A DNA stretch of 64,000 bases from Corallium rubrum (taxonomy: Eukaryota > Cnidaria > Anthozoa > Scleralcyonacea > Coralliidae). Below the pieces are notes generated by a model. The model worked only from the letters and a program-made list of their open reading frames with translations, was not told the origin of the DNA and ran no database searches. The stretch covers positions 14,593,199 to 14,657,198 of the forward strand of contig OZ036002.1 of NCBI GenBank assembly GCA_964035015.1, read 5' to 3'. The translations under genes were made by a program, and so were the position numbers. Positions within the stretch are counted from its first letter, which is position 1. Every line of letters begins with the position of its first letter. Of this stretch, positions 1 to 11,238 are shown in pieces.

Positions 1-700
1 TTGAAAGGGGGGAAGCCGAGGGGGATAAACAAGAAAACACTACATTTAACATGACTGATGCGATTTTTTGTGTAACAACCGTTTTGTCCATGATTGTAGC
101 TTGCATTCCCTTGGACTTTGCAGGAATGCGAGTTAATTACTACAGCCATCTAATCCACCTCGCGTGGCATTATGCGGCGCAGGCACAGAATAAGGATCAA
201 CCAGAAGTCCAACTCGCGGGAAAAAGTGTCCCATTATTTTTATGCGCATGCGCCAGTCGGCCATTTTGAAAGTAAGTGCCCCCGGGAAGTTATCCCGAGG
301 GCGAAGCCCGAGATGAATAAACACATATCCCCGAGGGGCCTCAAAATAACCTATACTTATTTTTCACATGGCGAGGTTGACAGGATTTCAAAAGATAAGG
401 AGTTGGTGCCGGGGGTATTAGACGGGAAGATTAGAGGAGAATATTATAGCGAGGAATTGAGCCAACAATGCATTGATAAATCTCTTATAAATGATGGACT
501 TAGTCTTTTCACGCGACCAAACTACTCATTTACTTTACGGCAGTTCTTACTTGCTTCTGCTTAATTTCTATTTGTTGATGCTTGTGTCTTTCTGACTTCC
601 GACTCGAGTTTCAACTATATTTCGACGAGATGTTTACTCCTGGTTAAATATAACCTCTTTATACTAAAAATAAGGAAAGACTGGCAACTTTCAATAAAGA
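1..700. other. Left edge, no recognised gene
   Basis: I recognise no gene here. A 130-codon frame with a real ATG runs 172-564 on the plus strand, but it has no recognisable domain, signal peptide or compositional bias and is probably chance. The 270-345 stretch is locally GC-rich with short inverted words, like other foldback debris in the window. Confidence 0.4.
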
Positions 701-704
701 ATAT

Positions 705-1078
705 TTTAGACGACCCTAATTTAAAGCTACGTAAAACACACAAAAACCGCTCGATCTCGCGAAAATTGCCGTAGACGTAGTATATTCGTGAAGAACTCGG
801 CTTTTAGTTCATTGCTTTTTCATCTTCTACACAGCTCTTTGTATACAAATTGGCTTTGGCTTCACAAAAGCTCTCACCGTATGCATATATACGAACGGTC
901 GGTGTCACTTCAGTTTGTAGGAATGTTTCTCGAGCTGCGAAGATGAACGTTTGGGTCGAAAGAGCAATGAACTGAAAGCCAAGTTCTTGACAAATGTACT
1001 GCCTGATGACAATTTTAGTGAGATCGAGTGGTTTTTGTGGATTTTACGGAGCTTCAAGTGAGGGCCGTCAGAAATATT
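705..1078. repeat. Diverged inverted repeat around a small secreted ORF
   Basis: The plus strand at about 705-835 matches the minus strand at about 1078-950 at roughly 75-80% by eye. Shared words include TCGATCTC, AAAATTG and TTCATTGCT. The right arm lies inside the minus-strand ORF 905-1222. The left arm has stop codons and a frame slip in the matching frame, so it reads as a decayed copy. This is either a local inverted duplication of a small gene or a foldback transposon. Confidence 0.55.
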
Positions 1079-1222
1079 TCTATGTCGAAATTTGAATATT
1101 CTTTGTGAGTCTATAAATTTATTTCGAATCTCTATACGCTGGTCGCAGAGGATTTCTCTTGTAAGTACAGAAAGTAAACACAAAAGGAACACAACACTAC
1201 ACGCGCTCAAGAGGGTATACAT
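905..1222 (-). CDS. Putative small secreted basic peptide, 105 aa
   Basis: A single open frame begins at an ATG (1222-1220) and ends with TGA. The first 20 or so residues look like a signal peptide: MYTLLSACSVVFLLCLLSVL, a hydrophobic core followed by polar sequence with one cysteine. The rest is rich in Lys, Arg, His and Ser, with basic pairs (PKR, LRK) that could be processing sites. I recognise no family and cannot name a function. Part of the frame lies in one arm of an inverted repeat whose other arm (705-835) carries a broken version of the same reading frame. It may be a genuine small secreted protein with a decayed neighbour, or an accidental frame in a foldback repeat. No introns are evident. 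Confidence 0.3.
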   Translation of the reverse strand: MYTLLSACSVVFLLCLLSVLTREILCDQRIEIRNKFIDSQRIFKFRHRNISDGPHLKLRKIHKNHSISLKLSSGSTFVKNLAFSSLLFRPKRSSSQLEKHSYKLK

Positions 1223-1269
1223 TTGGGCCGCCTGCAGTTCGGGACTTCGGCCGCGAGAAAAAGACTAAA

Positions 1270-1448
1270 GGTGGATTTCCATTCAGTGCATTTTATCGCG
1301 CGATCGACTTTTTGCGATCGCTTTCTTTTGAAATGTGTGTATTCAACCAAAGCTAATGAAATGCGTTCCGCTTGACAACCCACAATTCAAAAGAAAGCGA
1401 TCGCAAAAAGTCGATCGCGCGACAAAATGCACTGAATGGAAATCCAGC
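1270..1448. mobile_element. Foldback MITE with TTAA-type flank
   Basis: Arms of about 63 bases (1270-1332 and 1386-1448) are near-perfect reverse complements around a 53-base loop. They contain CGATCGC and GTCGATCGCGCGA words. The right flank is TTAA (1449-1452); the left flank is the near-match TAAA. The terminal sequence resembles that of the TTAA-flanked foldback at 58464-58611 (GCYGGWTTTCCA), so they are probably one piggyBac-type MITE family. Confidence 0.65.
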
Positions 1449-1452
1449 TTAA

Positions 1453-2170
1453 GACTGACATCCAAGATGACCGCGTAGGAGCCTTGAACTGACGTCCAAA
1501 AATTCACCATGGGCCAGGCCATGATAGAGTCCAATACACACGTTAATTCTCGCCCCCAAGGCCTGGATTATAGTGTGCTAGAAATTGTGGAGTAAAACAT
1601 ACCGACAACCAAATGGAATTGTTTTATTATGTCATAAATTAATTATACAAATAGAGCAACCTTATTGGCTGATTATAGAACGACAATTGTTCTGATTGTA
1701 ATTACTTTGTGCGGTAGATCATCTATCATGCGTTGTCTACATTGTCTACGTTTAGATTTTGGTTTTTATTTATTCACAGTACTTGTTTATCCACTTATAG
1801 TTTTATTTATCTCAAACTCTAATTATTTACATAGTTAAAACTTATTTATGATACTTATGCATTTTATATATTAATTTAAAGTTGGTGTTATGTCAAACGA
1901 CTTTACCGACTGAATAAATGCAGATGTAGATTTAGATCCATCTATACTACCTTTACCACCACCACGACTAAAATGAAGACCGAAAAAGATGGCGGTGGTA
2001 CATTTAACCACAATACTTTGCGACCTCAAATCAGCTCAAATAACAACTAAACATTGTTTATCATGCTAATATGGCTAAGTAAGCAAGAACTTCATTCCTA
2101 CCAAAGTTGATCGTTCTAAAGCCATATCTTAAAATAATTCTGCAAGAAACAATACTGCATGCAAAGGTCG
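1453..2170. other. AT-rich intergenic sequence, nothing recognised
   Basis: No gene, RNA or repeat could be supported in this AT-rich stretch. Short minus-strand frames near 1343-1534 mostly overlap the foldback element and are not credible genes. Confidence 0.4.
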
Positions 2171-2189
2171 ATTGTGGCGGTTAATTACG

Positions 2190-3010
2190 ACTAGCACCAC
2201 CACTTCCACTACCACCTCTACTACCACCACCACTTCTACTACCAACTCCACTACCACCACCACTTCCACTACCACCTCCACCACCACGTTTACTACGACC
2301 ACCACTATCACCTCTACTACCACCACCACTTCCACTACCACCTCTACTACCACTATCACTTCCACTACTACCTCTACTACCACCAACACTTCCACTACCA
2401 CCTTACCACCATCTCTACCACCACCACCACTTCCACCACCACCTCAACCACCAACTCTACTACCATTACCTCCACCACCACCTCCACCGACACAACTAAC
2501 AACCACCACCTCCACCTCCACCACTACGATCATCTCCACCACCACTTCCACCACGACTACCATCACGTCCACCAACAGCACTAACACTAGCACTAGCACA
2601 ACATCCCCCACTACTACCTCCACCACCTGCACCAATCACCACTACCTCACCTTCATCACCACCACTGCCTCCACCACTACTACCTCCAACAACTCCACCA
2701 CAACCACCACCACCATTACCTCCACCACCATTACTTCCACGGCTACCATCACCTCCACCAACAACACTAACACTAACGCTAACGCTAACGCTAACGCTAA
2801 CGCCAACGCCAACGCCAACGCTAACACTAACACAACCTCCCACACTACTACCTGCACCACCTACACCAACCACCACTACCTCCACCACCACCACCACCAC
2901 CACCACTACGGTCCACCACTACCTCCACCACCACTACCTCCAACTCCACCACCACCACTACCGCCACGTCAACCTCCACTACAACTTCCAACACAACCAC
3001 AACTACAACT
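2190..3010. repeat. Degenerate (ACC/ACT) trinucleotide repeat tract
   Basis: More than 800 bases are built from CCA, CTA and ACC triplets with interruptions, including an internal hexanucleotide run of AACGCT at about 2776-2830. The triplet period keeps several frames open on both strands (Thr/Ser/Pro-rich on plus, Val/Glu- or Gly-rich on minus). The long open frames are therefore a by-product of the repeat, not evidence for a mucin-like gene. Confidence 0.85.
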
Positions 3011-3045
3011 TAATTTAAACAGGATAACTAGAATTACAATATGTT

Positions 3046-3236
3046 ATAGACCTTATTAAAAAATGGCCGCCGAATTAAAAATATTTTATATGCATATAAA
3101 TTGGCCCTTATGAACTCGTTTTCACGTGGGAAATTCAAAAGAATTTTTACTTTAAAACGAGGTTTAATTTATATGGGCTAATTTATATGCATATAAAAGA
3201 ATTCTAATTCGGCGGCCATTTTTTAATAAGATCTAT
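3046..3236. mobile_element. Foldback element
   Basis: Arms at 3046-3100 and about 3180-3236 are reverse complements. They share AATGGCCGCCGAATT at the outside and TATATGCATATAAA inside, around a 75-base centre. No coding capacity. A small non-autonomous inverted-repeat transposon is the simplest reading; no target duplication was identified. Confidence 0.65.
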
Positions 3237-3737
3237 TATCAAACCATGTACTCGATACATATTCTGCTAGGATGTATTACTCGGAACAATACATAAATAA
3301 TCCATTAAAGAAAGCACTAAATAGTTTTTGGAAGCAAGCCAAGCCCATGGTTCTGTCACTCCGTAGTTTCGTCATTCCGTGGTTACGTTTTCCGTGGTTG
3401 CCGTATTTATCTTGGCTAGTCTACCCGTAACTAATCTACTAAGATTATATGAAATAAAACAATAAATTAACAACCTCGTGCCCCGGCCATGCTTTCAAAA
3501 TGGAGAGCTGAAAAGGCCATGGCAAAAGCTAGTCAAATGACTCCAGTAACCTTGAAGTATTTAGCTACGTGGCTTATATACTGTTCCGAGGGATCAGTAT
3601 AGTCACTGATAAACAGAACAGTTCACTATTCAGAGAATTATTTAAGATTACCGTATATATACCTTCACAAGTGTCTCTAGTCTAAAAGACGTAGTGCGTC
3701 GGCATTATGTCGCAGGTAGCTTAAAGTGCATATAGTT
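3237..3737. other. Intergenic sequence, nothing recognised
   Basis: I see no gene or clear repeat. The stretch ends at the left terminus of the long inverted-repeat element that begins near 3738. Confidence 0.35.
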
Positions 3738-4125
3738 AGATTACCCTGGACGATTGGCGGCGGAAGTGACGTCATGCTTTCATACCGGAAGTGAGGTGTG
3801 CGCACAGGTGTGCGCACAGGCTGACGTCACAGGTGTGCGCACAGGCTGACGTCACAGGGGTGTGCGCACAGGCTGACGTCATTAGGGTGTGCGCACACCT
3901 TTACGTAAATCCTTAAAAAATTAATAAAGATTTTTTTTAAAATTACCATGGACAAGCGGCGGAACATTTTAAAGATTTTGGAAAAGATCATGAGGCAACT
4001 CTTAACTTTCTGATGGATTTCAGACAGAGTTCAGGTTTTTCTGATTACCAAGCCATTTTAAATTATCTTTCTTTTTGGATTAATTATCACAATGACAATG
4101 TGCATTAGACACTTTTATAAGTTTA

Positions 4126-5055
4126 TGTACACTGAATTACTTACGCCGATGTTTTATAAGTTTATGTACACTGAATTACTTAGACTGATGTTTTATAAGT
4201 CTACGTGAGAATTTTCTACCATAACTAAACACTTAAGTATACTGTTCAGGTTTTTACGTTGTTTGTGTATGTAAATGGTTACACGAGAAAGAAACATCAT
4301 GTGGTTATTTTCAATGGGTACCTGAACCAGCAAAGTCGTCCCGCGTTGAAGAGCCGTTCATTTTTGTGAGATGAGAAGATGAGCACATGCTCATAACTGC
4401 TCTGAGCACTTGCTCATTTGCTCATAACTGCTCTGAGCACTTGCTCATTTGCTCATAACTGCTCTGAGCACTTGCTCATTTGCTCATAACTGCTCATGAG
4501 CACTTGCTCATTTGCTCATAACTGCTCATGAGCACTTGCTCATTTGCTCATATGGCCCGATCAGGCCCGATGGCCCGATTGCTGACTAGACGTCTAAATG
4601 TCATTTTATGAGCTATATTACACTGAATTACTTATACCGATGTTTTATAAGTTTATGTACACTGAATTACTTAGACTGATGTTTTATAAGTCTACGTGAG
4701 AATTTTCTACCATAACTAAACACTTAATAAGTATACTGTTCAGGTTTTTACGTTGTTTGTTTATGTAAATGGTTACACGAGAAAGAAACGTCATGTGGTT
4801 ATTTTCAATGGGTACCTGAACCAGCAAAGTCGTCCCGCGTTGAAGAGCCGTTCATTTTTGTGAGATGAGAAGATGAGCACATGCTCATAACTGCTCTGAG
4901 CACTTGCTCATTTGCTCATAACTGCTCTGAGCACTTGCTCATGTGCTCATAACTGCTCATGAGCACTTGCTCATTTGCTCATATGGCCCGATCAGGCCCG
5001 TTTTGGCCCTATAAGGCACTATACGGTCCGATGGCCCGTTTGCTGACTAGACGTC
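4126..5055. repeat. Internal direct duplication with 31-bp tandem repeats
   Basis: About 4126-4600 and 4619-5055 are two copies of the same segment. They share ACACTGAATTACTTA, GAATTTTCTACCATAAC and GTCGTCCCGCGTTGAAG. Each copy contains a short array of a roughly 31-base unit built on TGCTCATAACTGCTC and GAGCACTTGCTCATTT. That unit is itself partly palindromic (GAGCA/TGCTC). The array has more units in the left copy (about five) than in the right (about three). Confidence 0.8.
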
Positions 5056-5203
5056 CTAACCTGGGCAAGCCCAGGCTTGTCATGCTCCACTATTGTGACG
5101 TCACTACAAAAAGTGATTAGCATGCAAAAATGCGTTATATAAAGCGTTCGCAGTTTTTTTCTCACGGAAAGTCCTTATTAATAAACACCACTTGATTTTT
5201 GGA

Positions 5204-5467
5204 CTAGGAATTTCTTTCGTCCATGCTTTCTATAGTTATTTCAACTTTAGCAACCGGTTTTTGTCGATCATTCTCTAACGCATTTAATCTTGCTTGAGTA
5301 AGATATGGCTGCCTTTTCTCGTGAGAAAGTTGATGAACATCAGCCAAATGGTTGGATAGCTTTACCAAACTTTGTTTCCCACATAAGGGACAATCTTTAC
5401 GTCTTCGTGGCATGTTTCGAAATGAAGTTCTCTGATTCGCAAAACCTGAACTCTGTCTCAAATCCAT
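5204..5467 (-). CDS. Transposon-borne small C2H2-type zinc-finger protein (fragment)
   Basis: The 87-residue frame contains CPLCGKQSLVKLSNHLADVH, a C-x2-C-x12-H-x4-H zinc finger, after a basic RRRK stretch. From memory, similar short 'CPxCGK...LxxHLxxVH' proteins are repeated many times in cnidarian genomes. The listed start is probably not the true one. Upstream on the minus strand (5957-6050) a matching frame continues in the right terminal repeat, interrupted by the MITE at 5479-5956; the left terminal repeat (3945-4110) carries a related frame without the interruption. It is therefore a broken transposon gene. It could bind the element's own repeats, but that is inference. Confidence 0.45.
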   Translation of the reverse strand: MDLRQSSGFANQRTSFRNMPRRRKDCPLCGKQSLVKLSNHLADVHQLSHEKRQPYLTQARLNALENDRQKPVAKVEITIESMDERNS

Positions 5468-5478
5468 CAGAAAGTTAA

Positions 5479-5956
5479 AGTGTATATGAAACGAAAATTA
5501 AGTTTGTCTTATTTGAAAGAACTCTTAAAATAATGGGGAATATCAATTTACAGCTTTTTCATATGTTACTTAGTTCTTGAGATATTTAGACTTATGTGAT
5601 ATTCAAATGAGATAATTTATAGTTCGTTTTTTTCTAATTAACATATTCGAAAATCGTGAATATTTTTAAGATTATTGATCAAAATCCCTTGTAACTTGTC
5701 TTTCATGTTTAGTTGCATGAACTGTAGCAATATGCAAAGTTTCAAGTGGTTTTGTTCAATAATCTTAAAAATATTTGCGATTTTCGAATATGTTAATTAG
5801 TGAAAAACCGAACCATAAGTTATCTCATTTGAATATCACATAAGTCTGAATATCTCAAGAACTAAGTAAAATATGAAAAAGCTGTAAATTGATATTCCCC
5901 ATTATTTTAAGAATTCTTTCAAATAAGACAAACTTAATTTTCGTTTCATATACACT
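5479..5956. mobile_element. TTAA-flanked foldback MITE nested in the larger element
   Basis: The element is bounded by TTAA on both sides (5475-5478 and 5957-5960). Its arms of about 200 bases are reverse complements beginning AGTGTATATGAAACGAAA. TTAA duplication is the hallmark of piggyBac-type insertion. It interrupts the reading frame of the host element's zinc-finger gene. The TIR is related to that of the 1.9-kb TTAA element at 53589-55479 (shared GAAAATTAAGTTTGT and TTGAAAGAAC words). Confidence 0.8.
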
Positions 5957-6200
5957 TTAAGAGCTGCCTCATGATCTTTTCCAAAATCTTTAAAATGTTC
6001 CGCCGCTTATCCATGGTAATTTTTAAAAAAATCTTTATTAATTTTTTAAGGATTTACGTAAAGGTGTGCGCGCACCCCTAATGACGTCAGCCTGTGCGCA
6101 CACCCCTGTGACGTCAGCCTGTGCGCACACCTGTGCGCACACCTCACTTCCGGTATGAAAGCATGACGTCACTTCCGCCGCCAATCGTCCGGGGTAATCT

Positions 6201-7335
6201 ACTCATATAAACCCAAATTGTTTATCATCTGAATACGTTCTACATCGGAGTAAACAGTTGTTCAGTGAAATGTTATTTTTTTATAGAAGCTATTCTTCAA
6301 TGCTTTTTGGCGATTCACATTTCTAATATCTTTCTAATATGGCAATGACATGACGTTTATGTAAGCATTTGACTTTCTTTCTCTTTTTGGCAAGATAAAC
6401 TACCTGCGAACTTTTGTGGGAAACCTTATACAATATGGAACATGTTGTTTAAACACACCATTAATGGAAGAATTGGGTCATGTCACTCCTGCAAATAAAT
6501 ATTGTATAGATAATGATGACTACTTTGGCGTCATCCATTACCATTTTGAAAACAAAAATCTCTACTAAAGCAATAAAGGTTGCTCCGATCTAAAAAATAT
6601 TCCGTTGTTCAACTATTTGCCAAAGGTAGAACGTATTTAGATGATAAAAAAAATTGGGGGAATATGCACTTTAGCTTCCACATCAAAGTAAAGCTTATAA
6701 ATTATGTGTGACAAGTATATGCCAATAATTGAATCAACGATTTTTTCACCATCCCTCTAAACGGATGTCGTGATCACCTTTCACAACCTTTAACTGAAAG
6801 TGGTTTTTGTTATTTTTTAATTCGATTCCGACTCTTTCCTGCGAGTACTGATACAAAGTGCTAAAAACAGTGTCGGGGTTTTTCAGTATTGATTCTAGTG
6901 AAAAGTCATACAACATTTTGTAAATTGATAAGAAAAAGCCTGAAGTAAAAAAGTAAACGCACGGGAATGGCCGTCGACGTAAAAGCTTTCGAAATTATCG
7001 AATTCCGCGACAAAGTTTTGTAGGTGATATACAGTATATTTATCTATTATCTCTGAAAATTTTAAAGAATCCAAAACAATCTCCTTTCGTTTGCAACTCT
7101 TTAAAATCTCCCCTTGTGGCAAGGAATACATTTCAAGAAACAATCACAACCGAAAGGCAATTTTCCCTTAAATTTTACTCATGGTCAAAAACCTTACATT
7201 GTCATTTCACTATTTACTTGTATTTCTTGAAGTGGTTTACTGATGAAAATATTGTTGGCAATATTTTTGCATAATCCCAAAGATATTATAATAGTTGATA
7301 ATCGTGCAAAGTTTCATTTCAAAATTCGTTGAAGA
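6201..7335. other. Intergenic, nothing recognised
   Basis: AT-rich sequence without a supportable gene. The minus-strand frame at 6895-7143 has no recognisable features. Confidence 0.35.
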
Positions 7336-7342
7336 AAAGGTG

Positions 7343-7858
7343 TTGTTATATACCAAAGACTTTCCGGTTTGCCAAAGATGAAATCCTATTGGTCAAATCA
7401 TGGTCACGTGTTGTTCAACAAACTCAATGTTTCTTTCTGCCGAGGGAAACATTACACTGTTTCCCTCTGACGTCAACAACGAAGAAGGAAACAGTGCAAT
7501 GTTTCCCTCTGACGTCAGTTTTAATCATGCGTTGTTCACGTGAATACACAATGATTATTGCATCAGAACAAGAACTTTGGACTTTTCGGAACATTTTGAA
7601 AACAAGAGCTGTTTCGTGTTTGCTATGAAATAGTCCATTTTCCAAAGGAAAGAATATCTATACACATCTTCAAAGAAGGTCTGAAGGAAACCTGGATAAA
7701 TTTAAAAGCTGTTCTTTGTACTTGTTGAGTCTGGTGTATTTGTTTAGTTGAATTAAAATTACGAAGACAAAGTCAAAGTGTTTTGGTAAGTCTTTTTGCC
7801 TTTTGCAAGTTTCGAGTCAACTTGGTATTTTGTATTTTAAAAGTCTTTGGTATATAAC
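7343..7858. repeat. Inverted-repeat-bounded segment
   Basis: GTTATATACCAAAGAC at 7343-7358 recurs in reverse complement at about 7843-7858. An inner inverted pair, GGGAAACATT...AATGTTTCCC with TGACGTCA words, lies at 7440-7520. Together they look like a small non-autonomous transposon with TIRs of about 20 bases. No coding capacity was recognised. Confidence 0.45.
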
Positions 7859-7980
7859 AAAACGCTTGTTGACTTTTGCCTCGAGAAACATCGAGTTTTA
7901 CGGTCCCTCAGGCTTCAACGTCATCCTCGGGTGACATTGAAGCCTTCGGGTCGGCGCCAGTCAACGAGTGTATAATATTT

Positions 7981-8214
7981 TACGTGTGAAGTTTGTATTT
8001 TGAAGCGCCGCCATTAAAGTGGCCGAGCTTGAAAAGAATGAGTCGAGGAAGCTTATGACGTCATAAACTCAATAACAACAATGACCCTTTTGTTGACAAC
8101 AACAATGATCTTTTGTTTTTGTTGAGTCTAGGACGTCATAAGTTTTCCCAAACTCATTCTTCTCAAACACGCCAATTTAACGGCGGCGCTCCAAAATACA
8201 AACTTCGCACGTGA
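7981..8214. mobile_element. Foldback element
   Basis: Arms at 7981-8075 and 8125-8214 are reverse complements with mismatches. Shared words include GAAGTTTGTATTTTG, GCGCCGCC, AAGAATGAGT and TTATGACGTC. The centre is AACAACAATGA-like simple sequence. No gene. Confidence 0.6.
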
Positions 8215-8454
8215 AATTCAACTTTGTTTTTGAGAATTTCGAAATAAACTTGGCACAATTAGTTTACCAAGTACCATAATTTATTTCATAGGTATTGACA
8301 TTTCTTCATAGTAAAGCAGTGAAGTAAAAATCGTTCGCTAACTTTCAACAGCCAATCAGAATAGCGAATGATATTTTTTCACGGTGAAAAACGATCGTTC
8401 GTCCAATCAGGACGACGAACGACAAAATTTCACTAGTGAAAAATTGTAGTACGA

Positions 8455-8765
8455 GTTATTACCATAGATAATGGAAGGGGAACTGGATAGGAAACTTACG
8501 AAACCGGAAACGATGTTTGCACAACTTGCTATGGTAATTCTACGGTTATAAGCGGGCAATGCAACCTAACGGGTGGTCCCACATGGCTAAAATCAGACAC
8601 TGCTGAACTTAAGTGATATTACACTTTTGTCTAATTTCAGCAATAGGTGCATTAGCTGCTTTTAAGTGTGTAATTACCATAGCAAGTTGTGCAAACAACG
8701 TTTCCGGTTCTTTAACCTCGTTTGAAGTTTCCTATCCAGTTCCCCTTCCATTATCTATGTTATTA
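8455..8765. mobile_element. Foldback element
   Basis: Arms at about 8455-8550 and 8668-8765 are reverse complements, sharing AATGGAAGGGGAACTGGATA and TTGCACAACTTGCTATGGTA. An outer weaker inverted pair (ATTTCATAGGTATTGA near 8283, its complement near 9285-9300) suggests nesting inside a larger inverted-repeat unit. Confidence 0.6.
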
Positions 8766-9811
8766 CGTAATGCAAAAGGAGCAGCGGACGACGAAAGCCG
8801 GAGAGGCGAAGATAGATTTCGGAGACGTTTTACACAAATGGCCGTCGTGTCTGAACTTTGAAATTGAAGCGAAATTGAAGCTTTGTTTCGTTGGACGTAG
8901 GCAGCAATCAGGTTACTTTATTAAAGGAAAAGAAGAACAGAAAACTTTCAAAAGGACACAAACGTATACAGAAAAGCATAATGAAGAAAAGCTGAAAACA
9001 GAAACATGGAGATAATGATAGCAACAGAGCTCGAGCACTATTTTGTCGGAGTTTCTGGTCAAAGCTAGTTCGTGCCAAAACTGAGCCAATATGCGAACCG
9101 ATTTCTCTACGGGGTAGAATTTGACCAGTTTTTACCGAAGGATATTTCAAAGATAAAATAACGGCAAGAACTTAAACTTGTTTATATTTCTATGGCAAAA
9201 ACAAAGTCAACCAAGTGGAATCCTCTGGCTCTGAGCTAGAAAACAGTCCTCTTAAGTTTCGCTTGTCTTTGTTAAGAAATCTCAATACCTATGAAATAAA
9301 CAAATAACATCATGGTAAATGCTTTGTACGATTTTTATACACTCGTTTTGAATTATAATAAACCTCACTCGCTCGTACCTCACTCGTTCGTTTTATGATA
9401 CTTCACAACTCATGAATAAAAATCGTTCGCAAGCATTTACCATGAAGTAATCTCTATATCTTTAGTATTATGCAGAAACATTACCAGCAATATTTATATC
9501 AGAGAACCACTTTAACTTTTTTTGGTGCAAAGATTTAGCATGAAACTTTACCACGGTTCAAAAAAGGTTTGTTCGAAAAAATTCGCCTCTGAAGGTATAC
9601 GGTAACCAATAATAATGAGCCTTACAAGGCGCCGTATACTCCTAATAAATCTATCCTATCAGTTAATCTCAAAGTTGGTAAGTGTCGCTAAAAATTAAGA
9701 TTATTACAGTTTATACGTATTCGTGGTCATTGAAACAAAGAAGAAAAGGCCATGGGGACGAGGTTGATAAATTAGTTCAACGTACAGCAGAAATATTTTT
9801 TACGGATTTTT
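8766..9811. other. Downstream flank of the PAN/EGF/glycine-rich gene
   Basis: This lies 3' of the minus-strand stop codon and should include the 3' untranslated region. I saw no convincing minus-strand polyadenylation hexamer. The plus-strand frames at 8613-9015 partly overlap the foldback element and are not recognised. Confidence 0.3.
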
Positions 9812-10164
9812 CTACACATCAGGAAAGATTCGGTTGATTTGAACATAGCCGTGTCCGTTGTCTTGAAATCCCTCACTATTTTCTTGATTCCTGCCACTGT
9901 TGTACGATCCACCTCCGCCAGCACAAGAATAATACGTATTGTCTCCTGACGCACCTCCAGAATACCCTCCACCCCCTCCTGCTCCTCCTCCCAATCCATA
10001 AGCACCACCTCCTCCTCCAAACCCACCTACTGCATTATGGTGCTTAGCATGTCCTCCTGCTCCACCTTGTAAGAAACTTTTACCTCCTTCTCCACCTTTT
10101 CCGTACTGTCCACCAAAATTTTGACCGCTTCGTCCGTTGCTGTAAAATCCTCCTCCTCCACCAC
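9812..10164 (-). CDS. Secreted PAN/EGF/glycine-rich protein: last exon (glycine-rich)
   Basis: The exon opens after a CTTCCTACAG acceptor (minus strand) in phase 1 and ends at a TAG stop. It encodes about 117 residues dominated by glycine blocks (GGYSGGASG, GGFGGGGGAYG) and finishes ...GHGYVQINRIFPDV. Gly-rich repeats followed by a G-x-G-x-V-x-I strand are typical of the C-terminal part of the ALK/LTK-type glycine-rich domain. No membrane helix or kinase domain follows, so the product is predicted to be secreted. It joins the exon at 11785-12324 in frame (AATTCAG|GTGGTGG). The intron between them (10165-11784) is filled with (TAA)n tracts and a LINE fragment. Confidence 0.75.
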
Positions 10165-10378
10165 CTGTAGGAAGAGAAAATGGGATTGATATGGATAAAA
10201 TAACAAAATATTCCCTATACTTCATATCAATAAAGAAAAGAGAATATTTTGTATGTTATGAATATTTCGTTTGCATATCAATGCATCTTTGAAAAAAATA
10301 AAAGAAATGTTACCGTCTCATACATTGCACTAGGTGAGATTTAAAAACGTTGAAAAACATGCATAAAATAATATTAAA

Positions 10379-10510
10379 AAACTCATTAATAATTCATAAG
10401 AAAAACACAAAGAAAAATCATAACCGTATCGTGGTTTCATATATGATAAAACATTCTCCTGATTTACATAAAGTTTAGCTTTGATTTTCTCGCCTTAGAC
10501 AACGTTATTT
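10379..10510 (+). repeat. Dispersed repeat, copy A (copy B at 28509-28628)
   Basis: About 130 bases, starting near CTCATTAATAATTCAT and ending with TCTCGCCTTAGACAACGTT, match 28509-28628 closely in the same orientation. Copy A lies in an intron of the glycine-rich gene. Copy B is followed by a long (TA)n tract. No coding potential. Confidence 0.65.
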
Positions 10511-10662
10511 TTCAAAATTACTGCGCCAACGAACTTACCAAATGGTGATCGTTTTTAAAACCATTCAAAACACTCGCAGAACGGGTTTTATCAGATCTAA
10601 AACACTCGGCTTCGCTTCGGTTTTATATCTGATAAAACACTCCTGCTCATGTTTTAAATATT

Positions 10663-11160
<498 letters not shown>

Positions 11161-11238
11161 GGCATCGTGAGTGGCGCGGTTCTAGAATATGGAGAACGCG
11201 ACAAATAGCACGATAAGAAGATCACAACGTTTGAAATG

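Larger units (their letters stand above)
3738..6200. mobile_element. 2.46-kb element with long terminal inverted repeats and subterminal GTGTGCGCACA repeats
   Basis: The left end (3738 on, AGATTACCCTGG...) and right end (to 6200, ...GGGGTAATCT) are reverse complements over about 240-300 bases. Each end carries several tandem palindromic GTGTGCGCAC blocks alternating with TGACGTCA-type words, and then ATGGACAAGCGGCGG (left) or its near-copy (right). The interior holds a direct duplication with 31-base tandem repeats, a minus-strand zinc-finger ORF (5204-5467) and a nested TTAA-flanked MITE (5479-5956). No recognised transposase is present, so it is a non-autonomous or unfamiliar DNA transposon. 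The target duplication is unclear. Confidence 0.7.

Noticed and set aside
2172-3059. 295-codon Thr/Pro/Ser-rich plus-strand frame (mucin-like)
   Set aside because: It is produced by the ACC/ACT trinucleotide repeat; no ATG at the start, no signal peptide, and other frames on both strands are equally open.
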